This document shows, one piece after another, positions 1-5,352 of a DNA stretch of 5,395 bases (position 1 is its first letter; each line of letters starts with the position of its first letter). The stretch comes from an uncultured Spirochaetales bacterium (GTDB lineage: Bacteria > Spirochaetota > Spirochaetia > Sphaerochaetales > Sphaerochaetaceae), in NCBI GenBank assembly GCA_937902565.1, contig CALFMX010000156.1, positions 1-5,395 on the forward strand, read 5' to 3'. Position numbers and translations under genes: made by a program. Below the pieces are notes generated by a model, which was not told the origin of the DNA, made no database searches, and saw only the letters and a list, made by a program, of their open reading frames with translations.

Positions 1-107
1 CGGTCACACACCTCACGCACCAGGTCAAAAAAGGAGGCTGAGACAGCCTTGTCCCCATGCGGTAAAATGGTCCCATCGACATCACAGAAGAATATACCCT
101 TGTACAC
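1..107 (-). CDS. HAD-superfamily hydrolase, N-terminal fragment (continues beyond the left edge)
   Basis: Reading the minus strand from a GTG at 107-105 gives VYKGIFFCDVDGTILPHGDK followed by about 15 more residues before the window ends. The motif D-V-D-G-T at residues 9-13, preceded by hydrophobic residues, is HAD motif I: the first Asp is the phosphoaspartate nucleophile and the second the general acid/base. The wording after it resembles Cof-type (HAD-IIB) sugar-phosphate or nucleotide phosphatases of the cytoplasm, but the cap domain and motifs II-IV lie outside the window, so the substrate cannot be called. The GTG is chosen because GGGGAGGG lies just upstream (minus strand, 118-111), and the conserved beta strand begins only three residues later. 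It lies downstream of the catalase gene on the same strand but is separated by a terminator-like hairpin and has its own candidate promoter, so it is probably transcribed separately. Confidence 0.8.
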   Translation of the reverse strand, partial: MYKGIFFCDVDGTILPHGDKAVSASFFDLVREVCD

Positions 108-110
108 AGA

Positions 111-120
111 CCCTCCCCTC
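111..120 (-). promoter_or_regulatory. Ribosome binding site of the HAD hydrolase gene
   Basis: The minus strand reads GAGGGGAGGG and then TCT before the GTG at 107. This purine-rich Shine-Dalgarno sequence supports the GTG start over any downstream ATG. The spacing is a little short if the last GGG is counted, and normal if GAGG at the 5' side is the pairing part. Confidence 0.6.
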
Positions 121-130
121 ACGTGTGCCA

Positions 131-159
131 AGTATGGCTGAAGGGGACGCCAGTTGCAA
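131..159 (-). promoter_or_regulatory. Candidate sigma-70-type promoter for the HAD hydrolase gene
   Basis: On the minus strand, TTGCAA (159-154) is followed after 17 bases by CATACT (136-131). Each matches four of six consensus positions. The predicted transcription start near 124 would leave a leader of about 17 bases containing the GGGGAGGG ribosome binding site. Both hexamers are imperfect, so this is an inference from spacing and position. Confidence 0.35.
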
Positions 160-189
160 GTTGAGAAAAGCAAAAAGCGAAGGAGGGAC

Positions 190-209
190 TACCGGCGTGA
201 GCACCGGTA
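190..209. repeat. Short inverted repeat TACCGG/CCGGTA between catalase and HAD genes
   Basis: TACCGG at 190-195 and CCGGTA at 204-209 form a 6-bp GC-rich stem around an 8-base loop. On the minus strand it is followed by a pyrimidine-rich stretch with CTTTTTGC about 15 bases later. It may act as a secondary terminator or an operator, but the stem is short and could be chance. Confidence 0.3.
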
Positions 210-260
210 CAGCAAACGAGGGAGAAAAAGGGTACAGGGAAGCAAAGAGGAGAGGGTAAT

Positions 261-290
261 CGGGGGCCGCTTCCTCAGAAGCCGCCCCCG
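261..290 (-). terminator. Probable rho-independent terminator of the catalase gene
   Basis: Nine bases after the catalase stop codon the minus strand folds as CGGGGGC-G-GCTTC, loop TGAG, GAAGC-G-GCCCCCG. This gives 12 base pairs interrupted by one G-G mismatch in a very GC-rich stem. The following bases (ATTACCCTCTCCTCTTT) are pyrimidine-rich but not a clean U-run, so termination may be partial. Its position directly behind the gene supports the call. Confidence 0.65.
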
Positions 291-299
291 TTCGATCGA

Positions 300-1808
300 T
301 TATGCACGTGCACCGTAGGTGTCGTTCATATCCACATCAGCGATGTCGATGCCAAGGGCCTTGGCAACCCCCTCACCGTAGGCGGGGTCTGCCAGGTAGC
401 AGTGGCGGATATGGCGCTTCTTCACTACCAGGGTCGTCCCCTCCATGTTGCGGGCGGTGTTGTCAAAGAGGCGCTGTTGCTCCTCCTTGCCCATCAGGTT
501 GAAGAGCTTGCCCGGCTGCTCGTAGTAGTTGTGGTCATCCTCGCGGTAGTCGTAGTGGTCGACCGGTCCGCCGCCATCATAGGAGGGCTCGGTCAGGCCT
601 CGATTCTCCGCCCACATCCCGTAGGAGTTGGGGTTGTAGTGCACCGACCCACCGAAGTTGGAGTCGACCCGCATCGCCCCGTCGCGGTGGAAGTGGTTGG
701 TCTCCACCCTGCTGCGGTTGACCGGGATCTGGTAGTGGTTCACCCCCAGGCGGTAGCGCTGGGCATCCCCGTAGGAGAAGAGGCGGCCCTGCAGCATCCG
801 GTCGGGCGACCAGCTGATGCCCGGCACCTTGTTGACCGGGTTGAAGGCGGCCTGCTCGACGTCGAGGAAGTAGTTGTCCGGATTGCGGTTGAGCTCCATC
901 ACCCCTACCTCGTGCAGCGGGTAGTCACCCTGGTACCAGACCTTGGTCAGGTCGAAGGGGTTGTCCTTCATCCCATTGGCCTGCTCCTCAGTCATGATCT
1001 GCACATAGACGCGCCAGCGGGGGAACTCACCACGCTCAATTGCATCGAAGAGGTCCCTCTGGTGGCTCTCGCGGTCGCTGCCGACCAGCTTGCTCGCCTC
1101 GCAGTCGGTGAGGTTCTCGATCCCCTGCTCGGTCTTCAGGGTGAACTTCACCCAGACGCGCTCGTTCTGTGCATTGATGAACGAGTAGGTATGCGAGCCG
1201 TAGCCGTTCATGTGACGGTAGGTCTTGGGAATGCCGCGATCCCCCATCGTGATGGTCACCTGGTGCAGCGCCTCAGGCAGCATCGACCAGAAGTCCCAGT
1301 TGTTCTGCGCGCTGCGCATGTTGGTGCGGGGATCGCGCTTGACCGCGTGGTTGAGGTCGGGGAAGAGCATCGGGTCACGGAAGAAGAAGACCGGGGTGTT
1401 GTTGCCCACCAGGTCCCAGTTGCCCTCATCGGTGTAGAACTTGATGGCAAAGCCGCGGATATCGCGCTCGGCATCGGCTGCCCCACGCTCCCCGGCGACG
1501 GTGGAGAAGCGGACAAAGAGATCGGTCTTCTTGCCCACCGCGCTGAAGACCGAAGCCTTCGTCCAGTGTGTGATATCCTTGGTCACGGTGAAGGTGCCGA
1601 AGGCTCCGCTTCCCTTGGCGTGCATCCGCCGCTCAGGGATCACCTCGCGGTCGAAGTGGGCCATCTTCTCGAGGTACCACGTATCCTGCAGCGTAACCGG
1701 CCCACGTCTGCCCGCTGTCTGGATGTTCTCGTTCTGTGCTATCGGTCGACCACTGGTCGAGGTCAACGGCTTCTTTTGGGTGCTATCCCGTCCATCTCTG
1801 TCACTCAT
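300..1808 (-). CDS. katA: Haem catalase (small-subunit, monofunctional)
   Basis: Cytoplasmic haem enzyme that dismutates hydrogen peroxide to water and oxygen; the family is tetrameric. The 502-residue product has the length of small-subunit catalases. Visible landmarks are [12 protein letters not shown] at 60-71 with the distal catalytic His63, RFSTVAGE at 100-107, [11 protein letters not shown] at 129-139 with catalytic Asn136, FFFRDP at 141-146, and [15 protein letters not shown] at 341-355 with the proximal haem-ligand Tyr346 and Arg342. The His-Asn and His-Tyr spacings (73 and 283 residues) equal those of human catalase (His75, Asn148, Tyr358). No signal peptide is seen. The ATG at 1808-1806 is chosen because AAAGGAGA sits four bases before it. 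An in-frame ATG 17 codons further upstream has no comparable site and would put promoter DNA into the protein. The gene is followed by a terminator and transcribed divergently from the DUF72 gene. The symbol katA is by family resemblance only. Confidence 0.97.
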   Translation of the reverse strand: MSDRDGRDSTQKKPLTSTSGRPIAQNENIQTAGRRGPVTLQDTWYLEKMAHFDREVIPERRMHAKGSGAFGTFTVTKDITHWTKASVFSAVGKKTDLFVRFSTVAGERGAADAERDIRGFAIKFYTDEGNWDLVGNNTPVFFFRDPMLFPDLNHAVKRDPRTNMRSAQNNWDFWSMLPEALHQVTITMGDRGIPKTYRHMNGYGSHTYSFINAQNERVWVKFTLKTEQGIENLTDCEASKLVGSDRESHQRDLFDAIERGEFPRWRVYVQIMTEEQANGMKDNPFDLTKVWYQGDYPLHEVGVMELNRNPDNYFLDVEQAAFNPVNKVPGISWSPDRMLQGRLFSYGDAQRYRLGVNHYQIPVNRSRVETNHFHRDGAMRVDSNFGGSVHYNPNSYGMWAENRGLTEPSYDGGGPVDHYDYREDDHNYYEQPGKLFNLMGKEEQQRLFDNTARNMEGTTLVVKKRHIRHCYLADPAYGEGVAKALGIDIADVDMNDTYGARA

Positions 1809-1811
1809 AGT

Positions 1812-1819
1812 ATCTCCTT
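1812..1819 (-). promoter_or_regulatory. Ribosome binding site deciding the catalase start
   Basis: The minus strand reads AAAGGAGATACT immediately before the ATG at 1808. AAGGAGA is a near-perfect Shine-Dalgarno sequence at usual spacing, which fixes the start here rather than at the upstream in-frame ATG at 1859. Confidence 0.85.
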
Positions 1820-1828
1820 TACATGAAG

Positions 1829-1845
1829 TATTGTTGAGTACAATA
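1829..1845. promoter_or_regulatory. Inverted repeat over the catalase -10 and start site (possible operator)
   Basis: TATTGT (1829-1834) and ACAATA (1840-1845) are perfect 6-bp inverted repeats separated by TGAGT. The site overlaps the predicted -10 hexamer and transcription start of the catalase gene, where a repressor would block polymerase. The regulator is unknown; the AT-rich setting makes chance occurrence possible. Confidence 0.35.
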
Positions 1846-1869
1846 TACCATATATCCACCAGATATCAA
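1842..1869 (-). promoter_or_regulatory. Candidate catalase promoter with extended -10
   Basis: On the minus strand, TTGATA (1869-1864) is followed after 16 bases by TATATT (1847-1842). The -10 is preceded by TGG, which gives an extended -10 TGN motif. Transcription would start near 1835, leaving a leader of about 26 bases with the AAGGAGA ribosome binding site. This is the best-matching promoter I see in the divergent region. Confidence 0.5.
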
Positions 1870-1882
1870 TACCTATTCTTTA

Positions 1883-1902
1883 TTGATAACAGTTATTATC
1901 AA
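1883..1902. promoter_or_regulatory. PerR/Fur-box-like palindrome upstream of the catalase gene
   Basis: The stretch 1884-1898 reads TGATAACAGTTATTA and agrees with the PerR box TTATAATnATTATAA at 10 of 14 defined positions, with mismatches placed symmetrically about the centre at 1891. Its core ATAACAGTTAT (1886-1896) is a perfect 11-bp palindrome. A wider pair, TTGATAA (1883-1889) and TTATCAA (1896-1902), is also perfectly inverted. It lies about 15 bp upstream of the predicted catalase -35. PerR control of catalase is well established in Bacillus and relatives; its use here is inference. Confidence 0.45.
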
Positions 1903-1924
1903 CAATAAAACCCTCTCTTTTCTC

Positions 1925-1953
1925 TTGAGTACTTAACACATATATAGTATACC
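1925..1953 (+). promoter_or_regulatory. Candidate promoter of the DUF72 gene, possibly giving a leaderless mRNA
   Basis: TTGAGT (1925-1930) is separated by 17 bases from TATACC (1948-1953), each matching four of six consensus positions. A start seven bases downstream would fall on the A of the ATG at 1960, giving a leaderless transcript. An alternative -10, TATAGT at 1943-1948, would give a leader of only a few bases but has no good -35. Either way little room is left for a normal leader. Confidence 0.35.
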
Positions 1954-1961
1954 TGAGGTAT
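1949..1961. promoter_or_regulatory. Perfect 13-bp palindrome spanning the DUF72 start codon (possible operator)
   Basis: ATACCTGAGGTAT is a perfect inverted repeat with 6-bp arms around a central G at 1955. It covers the weak GAGG and the first two bases of the ATG, and overlaps the candidate -10 and transcription start. A dimeric repressor bound here would shut off the DUF72-polymerase pair. It does not match the LexA boxes I know (CTGT-N8-ACAG, GAAC-N4-GTTC, TTTG-N5-CAAA). Confidence 0.4.
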
Positions 1962-2745
1962 GAGCACTGTTTTGATCGGAACATCAGGCTATAGCTACAC
2001 CGAATGGGTCGGTCCCTTCTATCCAGAAGGGACCCAACAGGGTGAGTACCTTTCCTACTATGCCCAGCACTTCAACACCGTCGAGCTGAACTTCAGCTAC
2101 TACCGGATGCCCGAGGCGACCCAGCTCGCCATGATGCACCAGAGCGCCCCCACCCTCCGCTTCTCGATCAAGGCACACCGGAGCATGACCCACCAGGGAG
2201 AGACCGGAAGCTGGAGGGCGGAGAGCGCCCGCTTCTACCGTGCCCTCGAGCCGCTGGTCAAGGAGGGCGTCCTCGATGCGGTGCTCCTGCAGTTCCCCGC
2301 CTCCTTCCACTACGAAATCGACAACCGCCGCTACCTCGACGCCCTCCTCAAGAACCTCAACGGCCTGCCCCTGGCAGTCGAGTTCCGCAGCAGCCGCTGG
2401 TACAACAACCGCACCCTCGATGCACTGCGAGAGCGGGACGTCGCGTTCGCCTGCCTCGACCTGCCCGCCGTCGAGGGCAATCCCCCGATGATGGATGTCA
2501 TCACTTCAAACCTGGCGTACCTGCGCCTCCACGGACGCAATCGGGAGACGTGGTGGGGCAGCGATGCGGCAAGCCGCTACGACTACCTCTACAGCGAGGC
2601 GGAGCTCTCCTCGATCACAGAGCGCCTCGCAGCCCTCTCCCAGCAGGCTGGACGCACCCTCGTCTACTTCAACAACCATCGGGGGGGACAGGCAGTCGCC
2701 AATGCCCGGCGTCTTGTGCAGCTCTGGGAGGCACGCAATGGGTGA
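1960..2745 (+). CDS. DUF72-family protein (YecE-like, TIM barrel)
   Basis: The 261-residue product is of normal length for DUF72 (PF01904), a widespread cytoplasmic TIM-barrel family of unknown biochemical function. Family landmarks in order are GTSGYSYTEW at 7-16, VELNFSYY at 41-48, FSIKAHRSMTH at 68-78, LLQFP at 109-113, AVEFRSSRWY at 139-148, YLRLHGRN at 187-194 and YFNNHRGGQAVANA at 236-249. There is no signal peptide or membrane segment. The ATG is the first possible start, because an in-frame TGA lies at 1954-1956, and the conserved first beta strand begins at residue 4. The upstream GAGG is only one base from the ATG, too close for normal pairing, so initiation may be leaderless or inefficient. 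The last codons overlap the next gene by eight bases, suggesting an operon and translational coupling. Confidence 0.93.
   Translation: MSTVLIGTSGYSYTEWVGPFYPEGTQQGEYLSYYAQHFNTVELNFSYYRMPEATQLAMMHQSAPTLRFSIKAHRSMTHQGETGSWRAESARFYRALEPLVKEGVLDAVLLQFPASFHYEIDNRRYLDALLKNLNGLPLAVEFRSSRWYNNRTLDALRERDVAFACLDLPAVEGNPPMMDVITSNLAYLRLHGRNRETWWGSDAASRYDYLYSEAELSSITERLAALSQQAGRTLVYFNNHRGGQAVANARRLVQLWEARNG
2726..2731 (+). promoter_or_regulatory. Ribosome binding site inside the DUF72 gene for the downstream polymerase-like gene
   Basis: GGGAGG lies six bases before the ATG at 2738, within the last codons of the DUF72 gene. Together with the eight-base overlap it supports a genuine translated gene starting at 2738 rather than a chance reading frame. 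Confidence 0.6.
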
Positions 2746-2863
2746 GGCGGCGATCATCCACGTCAACATCGTCGACTACCCCGCCGCCATAGCCCAGGCC
2801 CACGACCCATCCCTTGCCCGCCGTCCCTTCGTCGTTGCCGCCGAGTGTGTTTGGTCAAGCTAA
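2738..2863 (+). pseudogene. Y-family DNA polymerase-like protein, 5' fragment interrupted by the insertion sequence
   Basis: The frame starts at ATG 2738 and stops at TAA 2861-2863 after 41 residues. About the first 36 are host sequence; the last codons and the stop belong to the insertion sequence beginning at 2848. The wording IIHVNIVDYPAAIAQAHDPS followed by LARRPFVVAA matches the start of Y-family (DinB/ImuB-like) translesion polymerases, where a beta strand ending in the metal-binding Asp is followed by the xDPSLxxxPxxV stretch. By alignment to E. coli DinB HVDMDCFFAAVE, the Asp8 position appears to be Asn10 here. Some Y-family-like proteins that I recall share this HVN form, so it may mark a non-canonical subfamily. 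No palm, finger or little-finger region remains, so the product is almost certainly non-functional. The identification rests on about 36 residues. Confidence 0.65.
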
Positions 2864-2867
2864 AATG
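2848..2867. repeat. Left terminal inverted repeat (istB side) with outward -35-like TTGACC
   Basis: TGTTTGGTCAAGCTAAAATG marks the istB-side end. On the minus strand, reading outward, it contains TTGACC (2858-2853), a 5/6 match to the -35 consensus located five bases from the tip. IS21 itself is known to carry an outward -35 that makes a strong promoter when two copies sit in tandem. No matching -10 is present in the current flank. Confidence 0.6.
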
Positions 2868-2871
2868 GACA

Positions 2872-2903
2872 AAATGATCGTAGGAATTCCCTATTTTGAT
2901 CGT
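2872..2903. repeat. Left subterminal repeat of the insertion sequence (probable transposase binding site)
   Basis: The stretch starts AAATGATCGT and ends TTTTGATCGT with TTCCCTATT between. It contains two GATCGT copies 22 bp apart, about two helical turns. It matches the reverse complement of 5309-5341. IS21-family ends carry multiple such repeats recognised by IstA. Confidence 0.6.
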
Positions 2904-2924
2904 TGGACCAAAAAGGCTTCCTTT

Positions 2925-3722
2925 TTACATTGAGTCTCCTCCTTTATTCGTCACAATCTTACCCACCTGGCCTCTCATCAATGAGTTCTCAAGCCGCCAG
3001 TCTCGGTTTCCTGTATCAATGAGGTGCCCATAATGAACCAGTCGGTCAATGATGGCTGTCGCCAGTTGTTCGTCGGTCATCAGCTTGCCCCATTCACTGA
3101 AGGGCAGGTTTGTGGTCACGATCAATGACTTTGTCTCATAGCTGTCAGCGATGACCCTGAACAACAGCTGTGCCTCTTCCCGACCAATCTGGCAGTAACC
3201 CCATTCATCGATGATGAGTAGGTCCAGCTTCTTCAGATCCAGCAAGAATCGCTCCAGCAATTCCTCGGACCGGGCTTTCATCAGGCGAGCTATGAGGTGG
3301 TTCATGGTCATGAACTTCACTTTGTAGCCCTTGTTGCACGCAATGATGCCCAACGCCACCGAAAGCATGGTTTTGCCACTGCCACAGATGCCATAGAAGA
3401 TAAGGCTGTGCTTTTGTTCGATGAACTGCAGGGACAGCACATCTTCCTTGCCCATGAGGGTGGGAAAGGTGACATGGGAGAAATCATAGTCATCCATGCT
3501 CTTGATGCTCGGGAACCCGGCACCACGGACCATACGGGTCTTCCGTGCCTCTGCCCTCAGCCGCAGCTCCCCATCAAGGATTCGATGAAGATATTCCAAT
3601 TGCCTCGGGGTCCCTTTCTCCGTAGCCTCGACGATGCTCTGCCTTGAGAAAAAGAATTTCCTCATCTGGGCTTCCAACTCCATCTCTATGGGACGTTGTT
3701 TCTTTTGAGTGGTGTTCATCAT
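2925..3722 (-). CDS. istB: IS21-family AAA+ ATPase IstB (transposition helper)
   Basis: The 265-residue product has the usual IstB length. IstB assembles on target DNA as an ATP-dependent oligomer and presents it to the IstA transposase. Visible AAA+ parts are Walker A GICGSGKT at 111-118, Walker B LLIIDEWG at 168-175, a sensor 1-type Asn205 in IVTTNLPFSEW, and Arg227 in AIIDRLVHYGH at the arginine-finger position. The N-terminal 70 residues are the helical DNA-binding part. The Walker A has Ile-Cys where Pro-Pro is common, but the Gly, Lys and Thr residues are kept. The ATG at 3722 overlaps the istA stop as ATGA, and AGGAGG lies eight bases upstream inside istA. A second ATG follows directly at 3719 and cannot be excluded. 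The stop TAA at 2927-2925 is 77 bases from the element's end. Confidence 0.95.
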   Translation of the reverse strand: MMNTTQKKQRPIEMELEAQMRKFFFSRQSIVEATEKGTPRQLEYLHRILDGELRLRAEARKTRMVRGAGFPSIKSMDDYDFSHVTFPTLMGKEDVLSLQFIEQKHSLIFYGICGSGKTMLSVALGIIACNKGYKVKFMTMNHLIARLMKARSEELLERFLLDLKKLDLLIIDEWGYCQIGREEAQLLFRVIADSYETKSLIVTTNLPFSEWGKLMTDEQLATAIIDRLVHYGHLIDTGNRDWRLENSLMRGQVGKIVTNKGGDSM

Positions 3723-5227
3723 GCCCCAGGCCTCCTGTCATGCTGCAGCAGTGCATCATAGACACTCAGATCGACACCGGTTGCATTCTCGCTTGCCTCC
3801 AGGGGGAAATTCACCATCCTGTTGCAAAGGACCGTCAGGTCATCTTTGGTTGGGACCTTGCCGTCGACACAAAGTTTGTTGGCAGCCACCGAGGCTACGC
3901 CGAACCCAAATTGCTCAGCGCACTCACTGAGCATGTACAGGCCCCGGCTCCTTTGCCTGCCCTCCACCTCGTCCAAATATTGCTTGAATCCCCCATCCTC
4001 CATTACTTGGCGCACCGGGCTGTTTGGCCAGGCATTGGGCTTATGTACGCTTGCTCCAAGCAACGCCTCAATGTCATAGTAGGTGGTAGGATCCTTCCCA
4101 TACGAGCGAGGCATTGCTTTGATGAAAGAACCCTCTGAGCTGTGTACCGCTATCTCCCATGCCCCCTTTGAGACCAATACCGATTCATTGGCATGGGCAG
4201 GGCCCAACACATAGGTATGGCCATTATCAAGTACCAGGCTGCCTGTGGAATTGGAGCGCATCGCGACAATGGAAGCGACATGGAATGGCTTGTCAGGCAA
4301 CCGGTGGAGCCTTTCCCTGTCCTCCTCGAAAAGCTCCCTCCCACTCATTCCTTTTTCGTAATGCTGCTCGTCCAGACGGAATGAGAAGGACTGGGGGATC
4401 ATGACATCCCGGTTGAAGTCCCACAAGGGATGGGAGAGCTTCAATGGAGGGCTGAGGAGATTTCTTCTCAATGTGCCGACTTTGTTCTCGACATTGCCCT
4501 TCTCATGGCCTGCACGTACGTTCGCAAAGCGGGCAACAAAGCCGTAGTGGAGCCTGAATCGGGTAAACAGCTCCGATTGCTGGACGATATTGCACAGCCG
4601 CTTGGCAATGCCCGTGGCATTGTCAAATACGATCACTGCGGGGACACCACCGATGAACTCAAAGAAGTCCAGCAGGCCTTGGCAGACGCACTCTCCGTTC
4701 TCACCGGGAAGAATCTCATAGATGGAGACATTGCTGTACGGAAAAGAGATGACCAGGTAGTGCTTTCTCACGTATTTTCCGTCGGTATCGATAAAATCGG
4801 CCTGCCCAAAATCCACCTGGGCCTCCCCGGGATGCCATACCAACTTCAGGGTACCCGGGCCATTGTTGCGCCGCTGCTCGTTCTTTCGTGCCTTCATATA
4901 CTTTCTGACGAGAATGTAGGAACGGCTCAGCTCAGCGATCCCCAGCTCGTCAACCAAGTAACGGTGCATCCTTGTGGCGGTGAACCGCTGCTTGTGATAA
5001 TAGTCCTTTTGCTTTTCCAAAAGATCATCGATGATTGGTTTGTACGGATCCAACTTACTCGGCCGTGCTTGCTTGGCCACATCATCCACACTCAGGCTAA
5101 AATCATCTTTTTTGATGTATTTGTCTATCGTCTTGCGATCATAGCCAGTCACTTCCTTGATCTCGGCTACGGTACTTCCTTCTCTGTACATGTTCTTGAT
5201 ATTCTCTATCTGGGACATTTTCAACAT
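3719..5227 (-). CDS. istA: IS21-family transposase IstA (DDE recombinase)
   Basis: The 502-residue product is full length for the family. Residues about 5-40 form a helix-turn-helix (IKEVTGYDRKTIDKYI) that should bind the element's ends. The retroviral integrase-like core follows, with VDFGQADF carrying Asp139, VIVFDNATG carrying Asp202 and HEKGNVENKVG carrying Glu247. The 44-residue gap between the last two acidic residues fits IS21-type DDE enzymes. A C-terminal Mu-transposase-like beta domain lies roughly at 310-380. The start is uncertain between ATG 5227 (AGGAG 11 bases upstream, plus GGAG only one base away) and ATG 5218 (GGAG 10 bases upstream), a three-residue difference. The end overlaps istB by four bases. 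No frameshift or missing catalytic residue is seen, so the element should be capable of transposition. Confidence 0.96.
   Translation of the reverse strand: MLKMSQIENIKNMYREGSTVAEIKEVTGYDRKTIDKYIKKDDFSLSVDDVAKQARPSKLDPYKPIIDDLLEKQKDYYHKQRFTATRMHRYLVDELGIAELSRSYILVRKYMKARKNEQRRNNGPGTLKLVWHPGEAQVDFGQADFIDTDGKYVRKHYLVISFPYSNVSIYEILPGENGECVCQGLLDFFEFIGGVPAVIVFDNATGIAKRLCNIVQQSELFTRFRLHYGFVARFANVRAGHEKGNVENKVGTLRRNLLSPPLKLSHPLWDFNRDVMIPQSFSFRLDEQHYEKGMSGRELFEEDRERLHRLPDKPFHVASIVAMRSNSTGSLVLDNGHTYVLGPAHANESVLVSKGAWEIAVHSSEGSFIKAMPRSYGKDPTTYYDIEALLGASVHKPNAWPNSPVRQVMEDGGFKQYLDEVEGRQRSRGLYMLSECAEQFGFGVASVAANKLCVDGKVPTKDDLTVLCNRMVNFPLEASENATGVDLSVYDALLQHDRRPGA
3731..3736 (-). promoter_or_regulatory. 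istB ribosome binding site within istA
   Basis: The minus strand reads AGGAGG, eight bases before the istB ATG at 3722. This is a full Shine-Dalgarno match placed inside the last codons of istA. Together with the ATGA overlap it indicates translational coupling of helper to transposase. Confidence 0.75.
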
Positions 5228-5262
5228 TCTCCGTTGAACTCCTTGTCTGTTGTGTTGACAAG

Positions 5263-5292
5263 AAGATAGGTTCGATGGGACACATGTTGCAA
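5263..5292 (-). promoter_or_regulatory. Candidate istAB promoter
   Basis: On the minus strand, TTGCAA (5292-5287) is followed after 18 bases by TATCTT (5268-5263). Each matches four of six consensus bases. The start would fall near 5256, about 28 bases before the istA ATG. A weak promoter is typical for a transposase operon. The -35 lies in the loop of the hairpin at 5277-5299. Confidence 0.35.
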
Positions 5293-5299
5293 GTGTCCC
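5277..5299. repeat. Hairpin-forming inverted repeat in the istA leader
   Basis: GGGACAC (5277-5283) and GTGTCCC (5293-5299) form a perfect 7-bp stem. Beyond an A-A mismatch, TG and CA add two further pairs around a TTG loop. No U-run follows on the minus strand, so it is not a standard terminator. It could be a regulator or transposase site, or an RNA structure that limits read-through expression from outside promoters. Confidence 0.5.
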
Positions 5300-5308
5300 T
5301 TTCCTATT

Positions 5309-5341
5309 ACGACCAGAATAGGGAAATACTCACGATCATTT
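5309..5341. repeat. Right subterminal repeat of the insertion sequence
   Basis: The reverse complement starts AAATGATCGT, contains TTTCCCTATTC and ends GGTCGT. It matches the left subterminal repeat at 2872-2903 with a few substitutions and one extra base. Its inward orientation makes the pair inverted repeats, as expected for IstA binding sites at both ends. Confidence 0.6.
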
Positions 5342-5352
5342 GGGGGTGAAGA

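Noticed and set aside
402..1826. Long plus-strand open frame of 474 codons opposite the catalase gene
   Set aside because: It lies antisense to an unmistakable catalase. Its product is a monotonous Val/Leu/Ala/His/Arg-rich string with no recognisable domain, as expected from the complement of G/C-rich codons.
1809..1859. Longer catalase start at 1859, adding 17 residues ([17 protein letters not shown])
   Set aside because: The extension would cover the predicted -10 and leader. It lacks a ribosome binding site, whereas the ATG at 1808 has AAAGGAGA at ideal spacing.
1883..1902. FNR/CRP-type reading of TTGAT...ATCAA in the divergent region
   Set aside because: The arms are ten bases apart, not the four required for an FNR box (TTGAT-N4-ATCAA). 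The PerR-like reading fits better.
2496..2863. Plus-strand open frame of 122 codons ending in the polymerase frame
   Set aside because: Its first 81 codons, before ATG 2738, overlap the DUF72 gene in another frame and are low-complexity Ser/Thr/Arg-rich. Only the part from ATG 2738, with its own GGGAGG, looks like protein.
4430..5269. Plus-strand open frame of 279 codons opposite istA
   Set aside because: It is a shadow of the transposase gene. No family wording is visible and I see no convincing ribosome binding site, while istA has all its catalytic motifs.
5255..5283. Plus-strand TTGACA at 5255-5260 as an outward promoter towards the right flank
   Set aside because: The -35 is perfect, but nothing resembling a -10 occurs 15-19 bases downstream.
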